This document shows, one piece after another, positions 20,116 through 30,468 of a DNA stretch of 64,000 bases (the stretch's first letter is position 1; the number at the start of each line of letters is the position of its first letter). Below the pieces are notes generated by a model. That model made no database searches. It was not told where the DNA came from and was given only the letters and a program-made list of their open reading frames with translations. The position numbers were made by a program, and so were the translations under genes. The stretch is from contig NZ_LR217698.1 of NCBI RefSeq assembly GCF_900698855.1, positions 1 through 64,000 on the forward strand, read 5' to 3'. The DNA is from Erwinia_E haradaeae_F (GTDB lineage Bacteria; Pseudomonadota; Gammaproteobacteria; Enterobacterales; Enterobacteriaceae).

Positions 20116-21584
20116 GGTATTATGCAATAACATAATTTATTAATTTTGATAATTAATCTAAAAATAGATTTTTCAACAGAACAAGGGTTTTAGGTCATCT
20201 TTAAGATTAAATTTAACCTATCGGTAATAAAATATAACAAAAATTACTTAAATTTTATGCTTATTTTGAATAAAACAATTAAATAACATTTGATGTAGCG
20301 AATATATTGTACTATCTGCTTTATAATAAGAAAGTTTTATATGGCATTGTTATCTTTTAATTCTTTATTTTAAAAAAATAAACAATTAATATCATGTATT
20401 AATTATGTCACTATACTATATATGTTTAAAGAGATTCTCTCATAAACTATGTATAATGAAATTATAATGATATTTCTAAAAATATTTTATTATATTACAT
20501 ATAATTAATTTTTACTCAGACTGAGTAAATCACTATTTTAAATAAGACATATAGGATACTCATAGTATCCTATATTAGTATAAATTGAATAATTGTGTTT
20601 AATTTTCAGTAATGTTCTGTAAAATTTTTCATATGTATTGTGTTTTTTTAAATTAAAATCTTCTAGTATAAAGAATTATCATAATGTATATTATGATTAT
20701 TTATTAATCAAATCAAGGCATAATAAAATTATATTGATGTAATCAATATTGATTTTTTTTTAAATATAATTAATTTTATACTAAAACTAAGTTTTATTAT
20801 TTGCAATATTAAATCACAGAGATAATTTTATCTATGTGTTAGGTATTTTAGTTTGTTAACAATTATCACAGTAAGTAATCAAGATTATATTAATAAATAT
20901 AATATTGTATAAAAATGATAGATTAATTTATTTAGAAAATCAAAATTATAATAGATATGCCATAGGATATTTCAGTTTTTTCTAAAATAATAGAGTAAAT
21001 TTGAAATAAGTATTAACGTTAATTTTATATTAATTAGGAAGAAATATTAGTTTTGTCAAATTTAATAAACGAGATTCATATTTTTATGCATACACAATGA
21101 TTGTGTATATACATTATCAATATATTATTATCAATAATAATTAGAATTATTATAAATACAATATAAGATAAAACATCAAAATTGATCTTGATTATTAAAT
21201 AAGATAAAACTCACTATATTCATTTATTTTTAGAGAATTTCCTAAACCTCTACATTCAAATGAGAAATAAGATTAAATAAATTATTATATAATAATAAAA
21301 TATTATTATATATGTTTTAAATTTATTTAAACATTAAAATATTCTTAAATTTATTTGTTTTAATGTTTTATTTTTTATTTTAGTATTTTTTAAATATATG
21401 AATAAAAAATCGATCAGTAATATTTTATTGAATAAAATTGTACTTTTATAAGAAAAAAGTCAAAAGAATCTTTAGACGATATAAAGTGAATTATGTAAGA
21501 ATTTGATCTAAAATTAGTGATAATAAACAGTTTTTCAATAACAACATATTTTACAATTTAGTGCTAAAAAGCTGGAACCTGATA
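20116..21584. other. Gene-free region between divergent tadA and rpiA
   Basis: About 1.5 kb without a supportable gene. It holds the strong hairpin at 20549-20575 (separate entry). Promoters for tadA and rpiA should lie here but cannot be told from the AT-rich background. Confidence 0.5.
20549..20575. repeat. Perfect 12-bp hairpin with a 3-base loop
   Basis: ATATAGGATACT, loop CAT, then AGTATCCTATAT. It stands alone in gene-free DNA, about 440 bases upstream of tadA and 1 kb upstream of rpiA. No T-run follows directly. Confidence 0.65.
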
Positions 21585-22244
21585 ATGATGAAGAACAAGC
21601 TTAAAAAGGCTGCTGGGTGGGCTGCATTAGAATATGTTATGCCTGGAATGATTGTTGGAGTCGGTACTGGTTCTACAATTGCATATTTTATTGATGCTCT
21701 GGCATCAATAAAATATCAAATTGCTGGAACGGTATCAAGCTCAGAAGTGTCGAGCGCTAGATTAGCATCTTATGGTATTCCTATTTTAGATCTTAATAAG
21801 ATTAAGATCTTGTCTCTTTATATTGATGGTGCAGATGAGATTAATGATCAATTACAAATGATTAAAGGAAAAGGAGCAGCTTTAACGAGAGAAAAGATTA
21901 TTGCAGCTGTTTCTGATTATTTTATTTGTGTTGCTGATGAATCGAAGAAGGTTAACGTTTTAGGGCATGTTCCTTTGCCGATCGAAGTAATTCCTATGGC
22001 ACGAAAATATGTAGAACGTCAATTAATTAAACTTGGTGGATTACCTAAATATCGTCAAAATGTTATTACTGATAATGGTAATATTATTCTTGATGTATAT
22101 CATCTTGATATAAGTGACCCAGCTTTGTTAGAAAAAGAGATCAATGCTGTGACTGGTGTAGTGACTGTTGGTTTATTTGCGAATCGTGGAGCAGATATGG
22201 CTTTGATCGGTACCACTGATGGGGTAAAAATATTTACAAAATAA
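21585..22244 (+). CDS. rpiA: Ribose-5-phosphate isomerase A
   Basis: Interconverts ribose 5-phosphate and ribulose 5-phosphate, supplying PRPP for nucleotides. The 219 residues from the ATG at 21585 equal the E. coli length (MMKNKLKKAAGWAALEYV). The frame is open eight codons upstream, but these have no counterpart. Motifs GVGTGSTIAYFID, DGADEIN, KGKGAALTREKI and GLFANRGAD are intact. It links gluconate entry (gntKU) with purine synthesis (purL, M, N) in this window. The start is preceded by TGGA at 21573-21576. Confidence 0.97.
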   Translation: MMKNKLKKAAGWAALEYVMPGMIVGVGTGSTIAYFIDALASIKYQIAGTVSSSEVSSARLASYGIPILDLNKIKILSLYIDGADEINDQLQMIKGKGAALTREKIIAAVSDYFICVADESKKVNVLGHVPLPIEVIPMARKYVERQLIKLGGLPKYRQNVITDNGNIILDVYHLDISDPALLEKEINAVTGVVTVGLFANRGADMALIGTTDGVKIFTK

Positions 22245-22246
22245 TT

Positions 22247-22279
22247 TATAAAACATTTAAAGAGTTGTTATGTTTTATA
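22247..22279 (+). terminator. Possible rpiA terminator hairpin
   Basis: A 10-bp inverted repeat (TATAAAACAT and ATGTTTTATA) with a 13-base loop begins just after the rpiA stop and is followed by a T-rich tail. The stem is AT-rich, so stability is modest. Confidence 0.35.
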
Positions 22280-22464
22280 TATTTCTATTTTTTGAATTTT
22301 GTGATTTTGTGCATAATTATTATTTTTTATAAAGATAATTTTTATGACATACATCTCTTATTAAGAGTAATCTGATTTATTTCTATATACTCCTTTTTAT
22401 TTTTAAATTAATTATTGGTATATTGAATTATGGTTAATTATATTAATTATTATCATGGTGTTTG

Positions 22465-23319
22465 ATGAGTAATCATTATTTATCTTTTCCGCATGTTAAC
22501 CCAGTGATGTTGTCTTTTGGTCCATTTTCTTTACATTGGTACGGGTTAATGTATTTAATTAGTTTTATATTTGTGCGATGGATGGCTATACGGAGAGTTT
22601 CTTATTTTGGTTATTCTTGGGCAAAGGATGATATAGATCTCCTTTTATATATTAGTTTTTTTGGAGTTTTCCTTGGAGGTCGTCTAGGCTATGTTTTATT
22701 TTATAATCTTCCGTTTTTTCTTAATAATCCATTAGATATATTTAAAATATGGAATGGTGGTATGTCATTCCATGGCGGGTTAATTGGGGTAATACTAGCT
22801 ATATTAATTTTTTCATATCGAACTAAGCGTCATTTTTTACAAGTTTCAGATTTTATAGCACCAACGATCCCATTTGGTCTCGGGGCAGGACGCTTTGGAA
22901 ATTATATTAATGGTGAGCTATGGGGGCGAGTAAACTTTGATTTACCTTGGTCGATGTTGTTTCCTGGTTCGCGCAATATGGATATAAGTTTGACAGAAAT
23001 ACATGCAGAATGGAAGGATTTATTGTTGACCTATGGTAGTTTACCGAGACATCCTTCTCAATTATATGAGTTAATTTTAGAAGGAGTCTTATTATTTATT
23101 ATTCTTAATGTTTTTATTATGAATAAAAATAGACCTTTGGGGTCTGTTTCTGGACTATTTTTAATTAGTTATAGCTTTCTACGTATAATTTCTGAATATT
23201 TTCGTGAGCCTGATGTCCAGTTAGGTTTATTTTATGGAATAAGTATGGGACAAATATTATCTATTCCAATGATGGTAGTCGGGATGATTATGATGATGAG
23301 AGCATACCGTCACTATTAA
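22465..23319 (+). CDS. lgt: Prolipoprotein diacylglyceryl transferase
   Basis: Inner-membrane enzyme that adds diacylglycerol from phosphatidylglycerol to the lipobox cysteine of prolipoproteins. The protein has 284 residues (E. coli 291) and about seven membrane spans. The signature FHGGLIGV and the segment PFGLGAGRFGNYINGELWGR, which contains the essential arginine and the phosphatidylglycerol site, are intact. RHPSQLYE follows. The ATG at 22465 is preferred to the adjacent TTG. The usual downstream partner thyA is not present; the next 0.97 kb is gene-free. Retention implies that some lipoproteins remain in this cell. Confidence 0.96.
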   Translation: MSNHYLSFPHVNPVMLSFGPFSLHWYGLMYLISFIFVRWMAIRRVSYFGYSWAKDDIDLLLYISFFGVFLGGRLGYVLFYNLPFFLNNPLDIFKIWNGGMSFHGGLIGVILAILIFSYRTKRHFLQVSDFIAPTIPFGLGAGRFGNYINGELWGRVNFDLPWSMLFPGSRNMDISLTEIHAEWKDLLLTYGSLPRHPSQLYELILEGVLLFIILNVFIMNKNRPLGSVSGLFLISYSFLRIISEYFREPDVQLGLFYGISMGQILSIPMMVVGMIMMMRAYRHY

Positions 23320-24286
23320 TTCATAAAAAATATATGACTTCTCTAAATTTATTCTAAATTTATTATGAATTTTATTTAATTTTCGCTTTATTGAAACAAG
23401 GTTTTCTCTAATTTTATTGTGGATTTGATAGTATATGCAATTTTTATAAATTTTATTTATTGATTTATCTCATCAAATCAATTTTTGAATTTATATGCAT
23501 AATCAATTTTTAGTCATTCCAAAAAGGAGTAGATCTGTTAGAAAATTAATAAGATTGTTAATAAATTTCTCTAAATTTATTGGTTTAGATATATCAGTTA
23601 TACTTGATTCATTTATCTGATATTAGAGTGTAAAATTAACTAAGATAGTATAGTAGACCAATTGCTCGTTACTATAAGTTAACGATAGCTGTCAAAATTT
23701 TTGTAATTCTAATTATTATATCTATACCCTATCTGTTTTAGAATACAGTAGAATGATTTATATAACTATAAGATCATCATACTTGATAGATGATTAAGTT
23801 TTTGCGTATAAAAGAAAGACAAGTTTAAGATGATTATTTTTTATTTAGTAAGATTATCATTGTATCTATCAGTATTAGAAAGGTTTAGAAATATATTATA
23901 ATTTAAACAGGAAAGATTCAAAATAAGAATTAATTTTATATATTAAAATAAATTTTTATTTTTAAAAGTATAACTCAACTCCATTACAAGTATCTATAAT
24001 ATAGATATCAATAAAGTAGGTTTAAGTAAAATTATTTAAAATAAAATCATATTTTTACTTTTATTAGATTTTATTTGGTATTTTATCCTGATATGAAAGA
24101 ATATCAGTTCTTTGGAATTAGTTTAGAGATTGGTTAGTATAGAGGGTTATGTGTCTTAATTTATACACTATATATTCTATTATGATTCCAGAAGTGAATA
24201 TATTACAACAGCTTAAATTAACGGAGATATGAATAGATTTTCTTCATACTTATTCTATTTAACTAAAAAGATAATGTGAATTATTT
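23320..24286. other. Gene-free region between lgt and polA
   Basis: AT-rich with no supportable coding sequence. In E. coli thyA follows lgt; no thyA motif is recognisable here. Confidence 0.5.
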
Positions 24287-27082
24287 ATGATTACGATTGA
24301 AAAAAATCTATTGATTTTAGTAGATGGCTCTTCTTATCTATATCGTGCTTATTACGCTTTCCCTTCTTTTACTAATAACTCTGGTTTTCCAACTGGAGCC
24401 ATTTATGGCGTATTAAGCATGTTTCGTCGTTTATTTTTAAAATATAAGCCTAGTCATATTGCTGTAATTTTTGATGCGAAAGGAAAAACTTTTCGTGATG
24501 ATATTTTTGTAGAATACAAAATATATCGTCCACCTATACCTCAGGAATTAAAAGTACAAATTGATCCACTGCATAAGATTATTAAAGCAATGGGAATACC
24601 TCTTCTAGTTATTCCTGGTGTTGAAGCAGATGATGTCATTGGTACTCTCGCTTTGGCAGCAGAAAAAGATGGTTTTAATGTATTAATTAGTACTAATGAT
24701 AAAGATATGGCTCAGTTGGTTACTGACAATATCAAGTTAATTCATTTAGTAAGTCATAAAATCATAGGACCAAAAGAGGTCTTAGACCAATATGGAATTC
24801 CTCCAGAACTTATCATAGATTTTCTTGCTTTAATGGGCGATTCATCTGATAACATTCCAGGGGTGCCTGGTGTTGGGATCAAGACAGCTCAGTTTTTGTT
24901 ACGAACGTTTGGTGGGATTATTAAAATTTATTCAGACCTAGAAAAAGTTGCCTCGCTTTCTTTTCGAGGCTCGCAAACAATAATGACTAAACTAGAAATA
25001 AATAAAGAAACAGCGTTTCTTTCTTATAAATTAGCAACCATTAAAACTGATGTATTACTTGAATGGACTAGTGGTCAGTTAATTAAGAGGTCTCCATCTA
25101 TACAAGAGTTAATAAAACTTTTGATATTTTATAATCTGAGAAGATGGGTTGTGTACTTAAAGGAAGATCAATGGTGGTTAGATTCTTTTCATAAAGAAAA
25201 AATAGCTATACCAAATTCTGCTCCTATATTGAAAGAGAGAGATTTGCCAGAATCTGTTCATGAATTATTGTTATCTAATTATTCGAGTATTTTAGATAAA
25301 CAAGTGTTTTCATTGTGGCTAAAAACTATACAAAATAAAAAATTTTTTTCATTTGCCTTACATACTCATTCATCAAGCAAATTACACATCAATATTATTG
25401 GATTATCATTAGCAATTACTTTGGGTCATGCTGCTTATCTGCCAATATCACATGACTACTTAAACGTACCAGTTCAGTTACAGTGTTCTTATGTTCTCTC
25501 ATCTTTAAAGCCTCTATTTGAGGATAAAAATATAATGAAGGTTGGGCATAATTTTCATTATATACAGAAGATTTTTAAGAAGCATAATATTGTGCTCAAG
25601 GGCGCATTATTCGATACGATGCTAGCATCTTATGTATTAAATAGCAGATGTCATAGTAATGATTTATTAAAATTAGCAGAATCATGGTTAAATCATAAAA
25701 CAGTGAAATTAACTGAGATTACTAAACCAGGAAGCAATAGACTTAATTTTTATAAAATACCATTAGATATAGCAACTTATTATGCAGCAGAATGTGCTGA
25801 TATTATACTAAAATTATACTTTAAGTTATTTAGCGAGTTAGAAAAAAATCTAGAACTTAGATATATTTTTGAAAATATTGAAACAGTTCTTGTACCTGTA
25901 ATTGCACGAATAGAAAATAATGGAGTTCTAATTGATTGTAGCATATTGGAGGTGCATTCACAGGAACTAAATGATCGGCTGCATAGCCTAAAACAAGAAG
26001 CATATAGATTAGCAGGAAAATCCTTTAACCTTTTGTCACCAAAACAAATTCAAGAAATTATATATGATTTACAAAATACTAACTCTATAAAAAACAAATC
26101 AGATGTTCTCTGTTCTAGTACAAAAGACATATTAATAGATGTAACAAAAAAAAATCTTTTACACGAAATTATTTTAGAATATCGAAGTCTATTTAAGCTT
26201 AAATCAACTTATACTGATAAATTACCCTTTATGATCACTCCAAGTAGTAATCGTATTCATACTTCATATCATCAGGCCTTGACGATTACTGGTCGTCTTT
26301 CATCTAGTCACCCTAATTTACAAAATATTCCGATACGCAGTCGTGAAGGTCGTCGCATCCGACAAGCATTTATTGCAGAAAAAAATTATTATATTTTATC
26401 ATCTGATTATTCACAAATTGAATTGCGTATTATAGCCCATTTATCACAAGATCAGAATCTTTTATTGGCTTTCTCTAAAGAACAAGATATTCATTGTTCT
26501 ATGGCATCAGAAGTTTTTGGTGTTGCGATCAATTCTGTTAGTCAACAACAACGTCGCACTGCTAAAGCAATTAATTTTGGTTTAATATATGGTATGAGTT
26601 CTTTTGGTTTAGCACGTTATTTAAATATAAGTATAAAGGAAGCTAAAATATATAGAGATCGTTATTTTTCACAATATCAAAGAATATTGGATTTTATAAT
26701 AAAGACGCAAAGAGAAGTGGTAGAAAAAGGGTATGCATCAACTTTAAATGGGCGTCGTATTTATTTTCCAGATATCACATCTACCAATACGATTCGTCGT
26801 AAAGCAGCTGAACGGTCTGCCGTTAATGCCTTAATTCAAGGTACTGCAGCAGATATTATTAAAAAAACAATGATTGATGTGGATAAATGGTTATTAACTC
26901 AAGATTCTTATAAAATTAAAATGATTATGCAAGTACACGATGAATTGGTTTTTGAAGTACGGAAAGATATTATAGAAGAGACTTCTGTACAGATTCGCCA
27001 ATTGATGGAAAGCGTAATTAAACTTGATGTACCTTTATCTGTTAATATTGGTGTAGGTTATAATTGGGATCAGACTCATTAA
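24287..27082 (+). CDS. polA: DNA polymerase I with a catalytically dead proofreading domain
   Basis: Repair and Okazaki-fragment polymerase of 931 residues (E. coli 928), aligning end to end. The 5' nuclease domain (about 1-325) keeps FDAKGKTFRDD, EADDVIG, STNDKDM and GDSSDNIPGVPGVG. The polymerase domain (about 520-931) keeps motif A DYSQIELR, motif B RRTAKAINFGLIYG and motif C QVHDELVFE. In the middle domain all four metal-binding carboxylates are replaced: D355 by A357, E357 by H359, D424 by I426 and D501 by C503; the tyrosine Y499 remains. 3'-5' proofreading should be absent. A run of nine A at 26146-26154 is a slippage-prone spot that reads in frame. Confidence 0.97.
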   Translation: MITIEKNLLILVDGSSYLYRAYYAFPSFTNNSGFPTGAIYGVLSMFRRLFLKYKPSHIAVIFDAKGKTFRDDIFVEYKIYRPPIPQELKVQIDPLHKIIKAMGIPLLVIPGVEADDVIGTLALAAEKDGFNVLISTNDKDMAQLVTDNIKLIHLVSHKIIGPKEVLDQYGIPPELIIDFLALMGDSSDNIPGVPGVGIKTAQFLLRTFGGIIKIYSDLEKVASLSFRGSQTIMTKLEINKETAFLSYKLATIKTDVLLEWTSGQLIKRSPSIQELIKLLIFYNLRRWVVYLKEDQWWLDSFHKEKIAIPNSAPILKERDLPESVHELLLSNYSSILDKQVFSLWLKTIQNKKFFSFALHTHSSSKLHINIIGLSLAITLGHAAYLPISHDYLNVPVQLQCSYVLSSLKPLFEDKNIMKVGHNFHYIQKIFKKHNIVLKGALFDTMLASYVLNSRCHSNDLLKLAESWLNHKTVKLTEITKPGSNRLNFYKIPLDIATYYAAECADIILKLYFKLFSELEKNLELRYIFENIETVLVPVIARIENNGVLIDCSILEVHSQELNDRLHSLKQEAYRLAGKSFNLLSPKQIQEIIYDLQNTNSIKNKSDVLCSSTKDILIDVTKKNLLHEIILEYRSLFKLKSTYTDKLPFMITPSSNRIHTSYHQALTITGRLSSSHPNLQNIPIRSREGRRIRQAFIAEKNYYILSSDYSQIELRIIAHLSQDQNLLLAFSKEQDIHCSMASEVFGVAINSVSQQQRRTAKAINFGLIYGMSSFGLARYLNISIKEAKIYRDRYFSQYQRILDFIIKTQREVVEKGYASTLNGRRIYFPDITSTNTIRRKAAERSAVNALIQGTAADIIKKTMIDVDKWLLTQDSYKIKMIMQVHDELVFEVRKDIIEETSVQIRQLMESVIKLDVPLSVNIGVGYNWDQTH

Positions 27083-27361
27083 TTCCAGTGACTTTCTTTA
27101 AAGATTTTGGTTTAATTATTTTATAACTTATAACTTTTTAAATGACATGGATATATATAATATCTTCTATAAGATTAGTTAAGTCAAATGTTTTAAGATA
27201 AATTTTTATATAATTTTAATGTGCGAGTAATATTTTATTTAAAGTATATGAATTTTAATATTATAGAGGTTACTGTGATTTAATTTTTTTTTGATTCGTT
27301 TATATTTAGAGTGGAGTGCCCTGAAATTTTGTTTATTTCATAAATATCAAATGGGGATGGC

Positions 27362-28405
27362 ATGGTGAGTGATACTACTGTTTTTAGTTATAAAAATTCT
27401 GGTGTAGATATTGATGCTAGTAATGTGTTAATTAGTCGACTCAAAGGTATAGTAAAAAAAACTCGTCGTCCAGAGGTGATAGGTGAGCTAGGTGGTTTTG
27501 CGGCTTTATGTTCTTTACCAAAAAAATATCGTGATCCAATTTTAGTTTCTAGTACCGATGGAGTTGGGACTAAACTTCAATTAGCTATGCAATTACAGTC
27601 TTATGATACTATTGGGATTGATTTGGTTGCTATGTGTGTGAATGATTTAATTGTTTTAGGTGCAGAACCAGTATTTTTTTTAGATTACTATGCTATGAGT
27701 AAGTTAAATATTGATACTGCTTCTAAGATCATGACCGGTATAGCTCAAGGTTGTTTAGAGTCTGGTTGTTCTTTAGTTGGTGGTGAAACTGCTGAAATGC
27801 CTGGTATATATCGTGGAGAAGATTGTGATCTGGCAGGTTTTTCTTTAGGTATAGTTGAAAGAGAAGGTATTATTGATGGTTATAAAGTCAGAGATGGCGA
27901 TATTCTTGTTGCTCTTGGTTCATCTGGTTTACACTCTAATGGATATTCATTAGTTCGTCAACTTTTAGAGCATACTAAAATTAGTATAGATACTGCTATC
28001 TTTAATGGACAATTATTAGCAGAGCTTTTGTTGATACCAACACGAATTTATGTAAAAAGCATTTTAACTTTAATTCAACAGATTAATGTTCATGCGATTG
28101 TGCATGTGACTGGTGGGGGTTTATTAGATAATTTGCCTCGCGTATTACCAGTTAATCTTCAAGCTGTAATAGAGGCGTCAAGTTGGGACTGGCCACCTGT
28201 TTTTCGTTGGATTAAACAGTCTTCTGATATGAATCGTTCTGAGATGTATCATACTTTTAATTGTGGAGTGGGGATGGTCATCATAATAGATCCCTCTTCA
28301 TTAGACCAGACTTTACATATTATGAGTAATTCTGGAGAATTAGCGTGGAAAATAGGTTTTGTTAAATCATCTAGCTCTTCTGAGCGCGTAGTCATTAATA
28401 TATGA
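27362..28405 (+). CDS. purM: Phosphoribosylformylglycinamidine cyclo-ligase
   Basis: Closes FGAM to AIR with ATP, the step after PurL. The protein has 347 residues (E. coli 345). It shows SYKNSGVDIDA at the N-terminus, the ATP-binding region STDGVGTKL and CVNDLIVLGAEP, GGETAEMPG, SSGLHSNGYSLVR and HVTGGGLLDNLPRVLP. A GGGGA ribosome binding site lies 4 bases before the ATG. Its stop overlaps the purN start as ATGA, so the two are translationally coupled, as in the E. coli purMN operon. Confidence 0.97.
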   Translation: MVSDTTVFSYKNSGVDIDASNVLISRLKGIVKKTRRPEVIGELGGFAALCSLPKKYRDPILVSSTDGVGTKLQLAMQLQSYDTIGIDLVAMCVNDLIVLGAEPVFFLDYYAMSKLNIDTASKIMTGIAQGCLESGCSLVGGETAEMPGIYRGEDCDLAGFSLGIVEREGIIDGYKVRDGDILVALGSSGLHSNGYSLVRQLLEHTKISIDTAIFNGQLLAELLLIPTRIYVKSILTLIQQINVHAIVHVTGGGLLDNLPRVLPVNLQAVIEASSWDWPPVFRWIKQSSDMNRSEMYHTFNCGVGMVIIIDPSSLDQTLHIMSNSGELAWKIGFVKSSSSSERVVINI

Positions 28406-29034
28406 AACGTATTGTTGTTTTGGCTTCTGGCTATGGAAGCAATTTGCAGGTCATATTGGATGCATGTTGTAATATGCTAATTTCCGGTAAGGTAGTTGCT
28501 GTTTTTAGCAACAAGTCTGAATCAACTGCTTTAAATCGCGCTCATAAAGCTAAAATTCCTGCTCATGTCATTTTAGAATCCAGGTACTGTAATAAAGATG
28601 AATTTGATGATTGCTTACTAAACGAAATAGGTTATTACCAACCGCATCTCATTATTTTGGCTGGATATATGCGTATTCTTAGTATAGCATTTGTTGAATA
28701 TTATTATGGCCGAATACTTAATATTCATCCGTCTTTGCTTCCACGTTATCCGGGATTACATACTCATAAGAAAGTTATTAAGAATGGAGATCATCAACAC
28801 GGCGCTTCAGTGCACTTTGTAACTAAAAACTTAGATCAAGGGCCGGTTATATTACAAGCTAAAGTACCAGTTTTTAGAGGAGATACTGTATCTTCTTTGT
28901 CTATACGCGTTCAATGTGTAGAGCATTTGATTTATCCTAAAGCAATTAGTTGGTTTATTGATGGTCGATTAATCATGGATAATGGTGCTGCTTGGTTAGA
29001 TGGCAAGCGGTTACCTAAAGCAGGATATTCATAA
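28402..29034 (+). CDS. purN: Phosphoribosylglycinamide formyltransferase 1
   Basis: Transfers the formyl group from 10-formyl-THF to GAR in purine synthesis. The protein has 210 residues (E. coli 212). The substrate-phosphate loop reads SGYGSNLQ, where E. coli has SGNGSNLQ, one substitution in the loop. The catalytic NIHPSLLP and the LDQGPVILQAKVPV segment holding the catalytic aspartate are intact. The 4-base ATGA overlap with purM shows a purMN operon. Confidence 0.96.
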   Translation: MKRIVVLASGYGSNLQVILDACCNMLISGKVVAVFSNKSESTALNRAHKAKIPAHVILESRYCNKDEFDDCLLNEIGYYQPHLIILAGYMRILSIAFVEYYYGRILNIHPSLLPRYPGLHTHKKVIKNGDHQHGASVHFVTKNLDQGPVILQAKVPVFRGDTVSSLSIRVQCVEHLIYPKAISWFIDGRLIMDNGAAWLDGKRLPKAGYS

Positions 29035-29664
29035 ATTTTTATATGAGTTATGTTCAACAATCAGTATAATATTTTGTATGTGTTACAATAATTTTTTTAT
29101 TATTAGCGTTTGATTTGTTAGGATTGTGTCCGGTGATGTAATTACTTTTAGATATCTCTAAGATTATTTTTAGTCATGTTTAATAAATTTGTACTGATAA
29201 CATCATGTTATTTGATTTATCTTACAGTTCAAGGTACTTGTCTAACAAGTAGTAACTAGTTAATTATTTGCATTGTCAATATTTTTTTACAACGTAAAAA
29301 ATAATAAAAATAGGATAAAAATCGGTCATTGTGATATAGGGTTTATATTAATTAATATAATTTATTGATTCACATAATCCATTTTAAATTCATAATATTT
29401 AAAGAGAAAATCAACATTAATTCTAAATTAATATTAAGTAAGTATCAGGTTTATGGTTAGTTGACTGGGTATGCGGATTGTAAAAAATACAGAATGATGA
29501 CCTATTTTGAGAGTTTATTATTTTAAACTATAAAATTTCATTAAGATTCATATATATATGAATTTGTGACCTGTTAATTATAACACTTATTTATTAAATG
29601 ATTTATTATTATTTTTTGTCCTTCTTTGTTCAGTGGTAGAGTAGATTGAGATGATGACTGTTGA
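29035..29664. other. Gene-free region between convergent purN and tcdA
   Basis: AT-rich with no supportable gene. No clear intrinsic terminator was identified for either gene. Confidence 0.45.
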
Positions 29665-30468
29665 TCAGATAGTGTTTTGGTTTTTATATAATATTTTTTT
29701 TAAAACATGTGATACGGCAATAAATCCAAAAGTGGCAGTAACCATGGTTACTGTACCTAGTCCTTTTTCACAATCCATTCTTTTTTGCAATTTAATATTT
29801 CTGCGTGAATGGGATATACAACCATTCTCTTGAAAATAGCGTAAGCGCTCACTTGAAAATACACAATCAATGTTAAGTTTCCCTTTACTATTAGGTATGA
29901 TTTGAAAATCATATTGAAGTCGATCACGTACACTAGCTGCTAATGGATCTTGGATTGTTTTTGTTAAGTCAGAAACTTGTATTTGTAGTGGGTCAATTTT
30001 TCCACCTGCGGCACCAATAGTTATGACTGGTAGGTTAGAACGATAACATAACGATAGTAGTGCTGCTTTTGCTTTCACGTTATCAATGGCATCAATAACA
30101 TAACTAAAATTATAGTTCAATAAGATAGAGGTATTATTTACAGTAATAAAATCATCAATGCAGGTTACACAGCATTCAGGATTTATTTTTGAGATACGTT
30201 TTGCCATGACTTCCGTTTTTGGTTTGCCTAAGTTTGTTTCTATTGCATGAATTTGTCTGTTAGTATTGCTAATGCATATATCATCCATGTCGATTAAAGT
30301 TAACATACCAACACCACTTCGAGCTAACGCCTCGGCCGCCCATGACCCCACTCCCCCGATTCCTATAATGCAGATATGTTGTTCAGAAAATAATGATAAT
30401 GCAGTTTGTCCATATAGGCGTGATATTCCAGAAAAACGTTCTTTCCAAGCAAGAGGTAAGATCTTCAT
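29665..30468 (-). CDS. tcdA: tRNA threonylcarbamoyladenosine dehydratase TcdA (CsdL)
   Basis: An E1/ThiF-superfamily enzyme that uses ATP to cyclise t6A37 of ANN-decoding tRNAs into ct6A. The protein has 267 residues (E. coli 268). The nucleotide-binding loop GIGGVGSWAAEALARSG lies near residue 36. It is followed by LIDMDDICISNTNRQIHA, INPECCVTCIDDF, the GAAGGKIDP block, SKGKLNIDCVFS and MVTATFGFIAVSHVLKK. An AAAGGA ribosome binding site precedes the ATG. The sulfur-transfer partners csdA and csdE are not nearby. Confidence 0.94.
   Translation of the reverse strand: MKILPLAWKERFSGISRLYGQTALSLFSEQHICIIGIGGVGSWAAEALARSGVGMLTLIDMDDICISNTNRQIHAIETNLGKPKTEVMAKRISKINPECCVTCIDDFITVNNTSILLNYNFSYVIDAIDNVKAKAALLSLCYRSNLPVITIGAAGGKIDPLQIQVSDLTKTIQDPLAASVRDRLQYDFQIIPNSKGKLNIDCVFSSERLRYFQENGCISHSRRNIKLQKRMDCEKGLGTVTMVTATFGFIAVSHVLKKILYKNQNTI

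Noticed and set aside
26146..26154. Nine-A run in polA as a possible frameshift
   Set aside because: The frame is intact across it and downstream polymerase motifs follow in frame; A-runs are common here.
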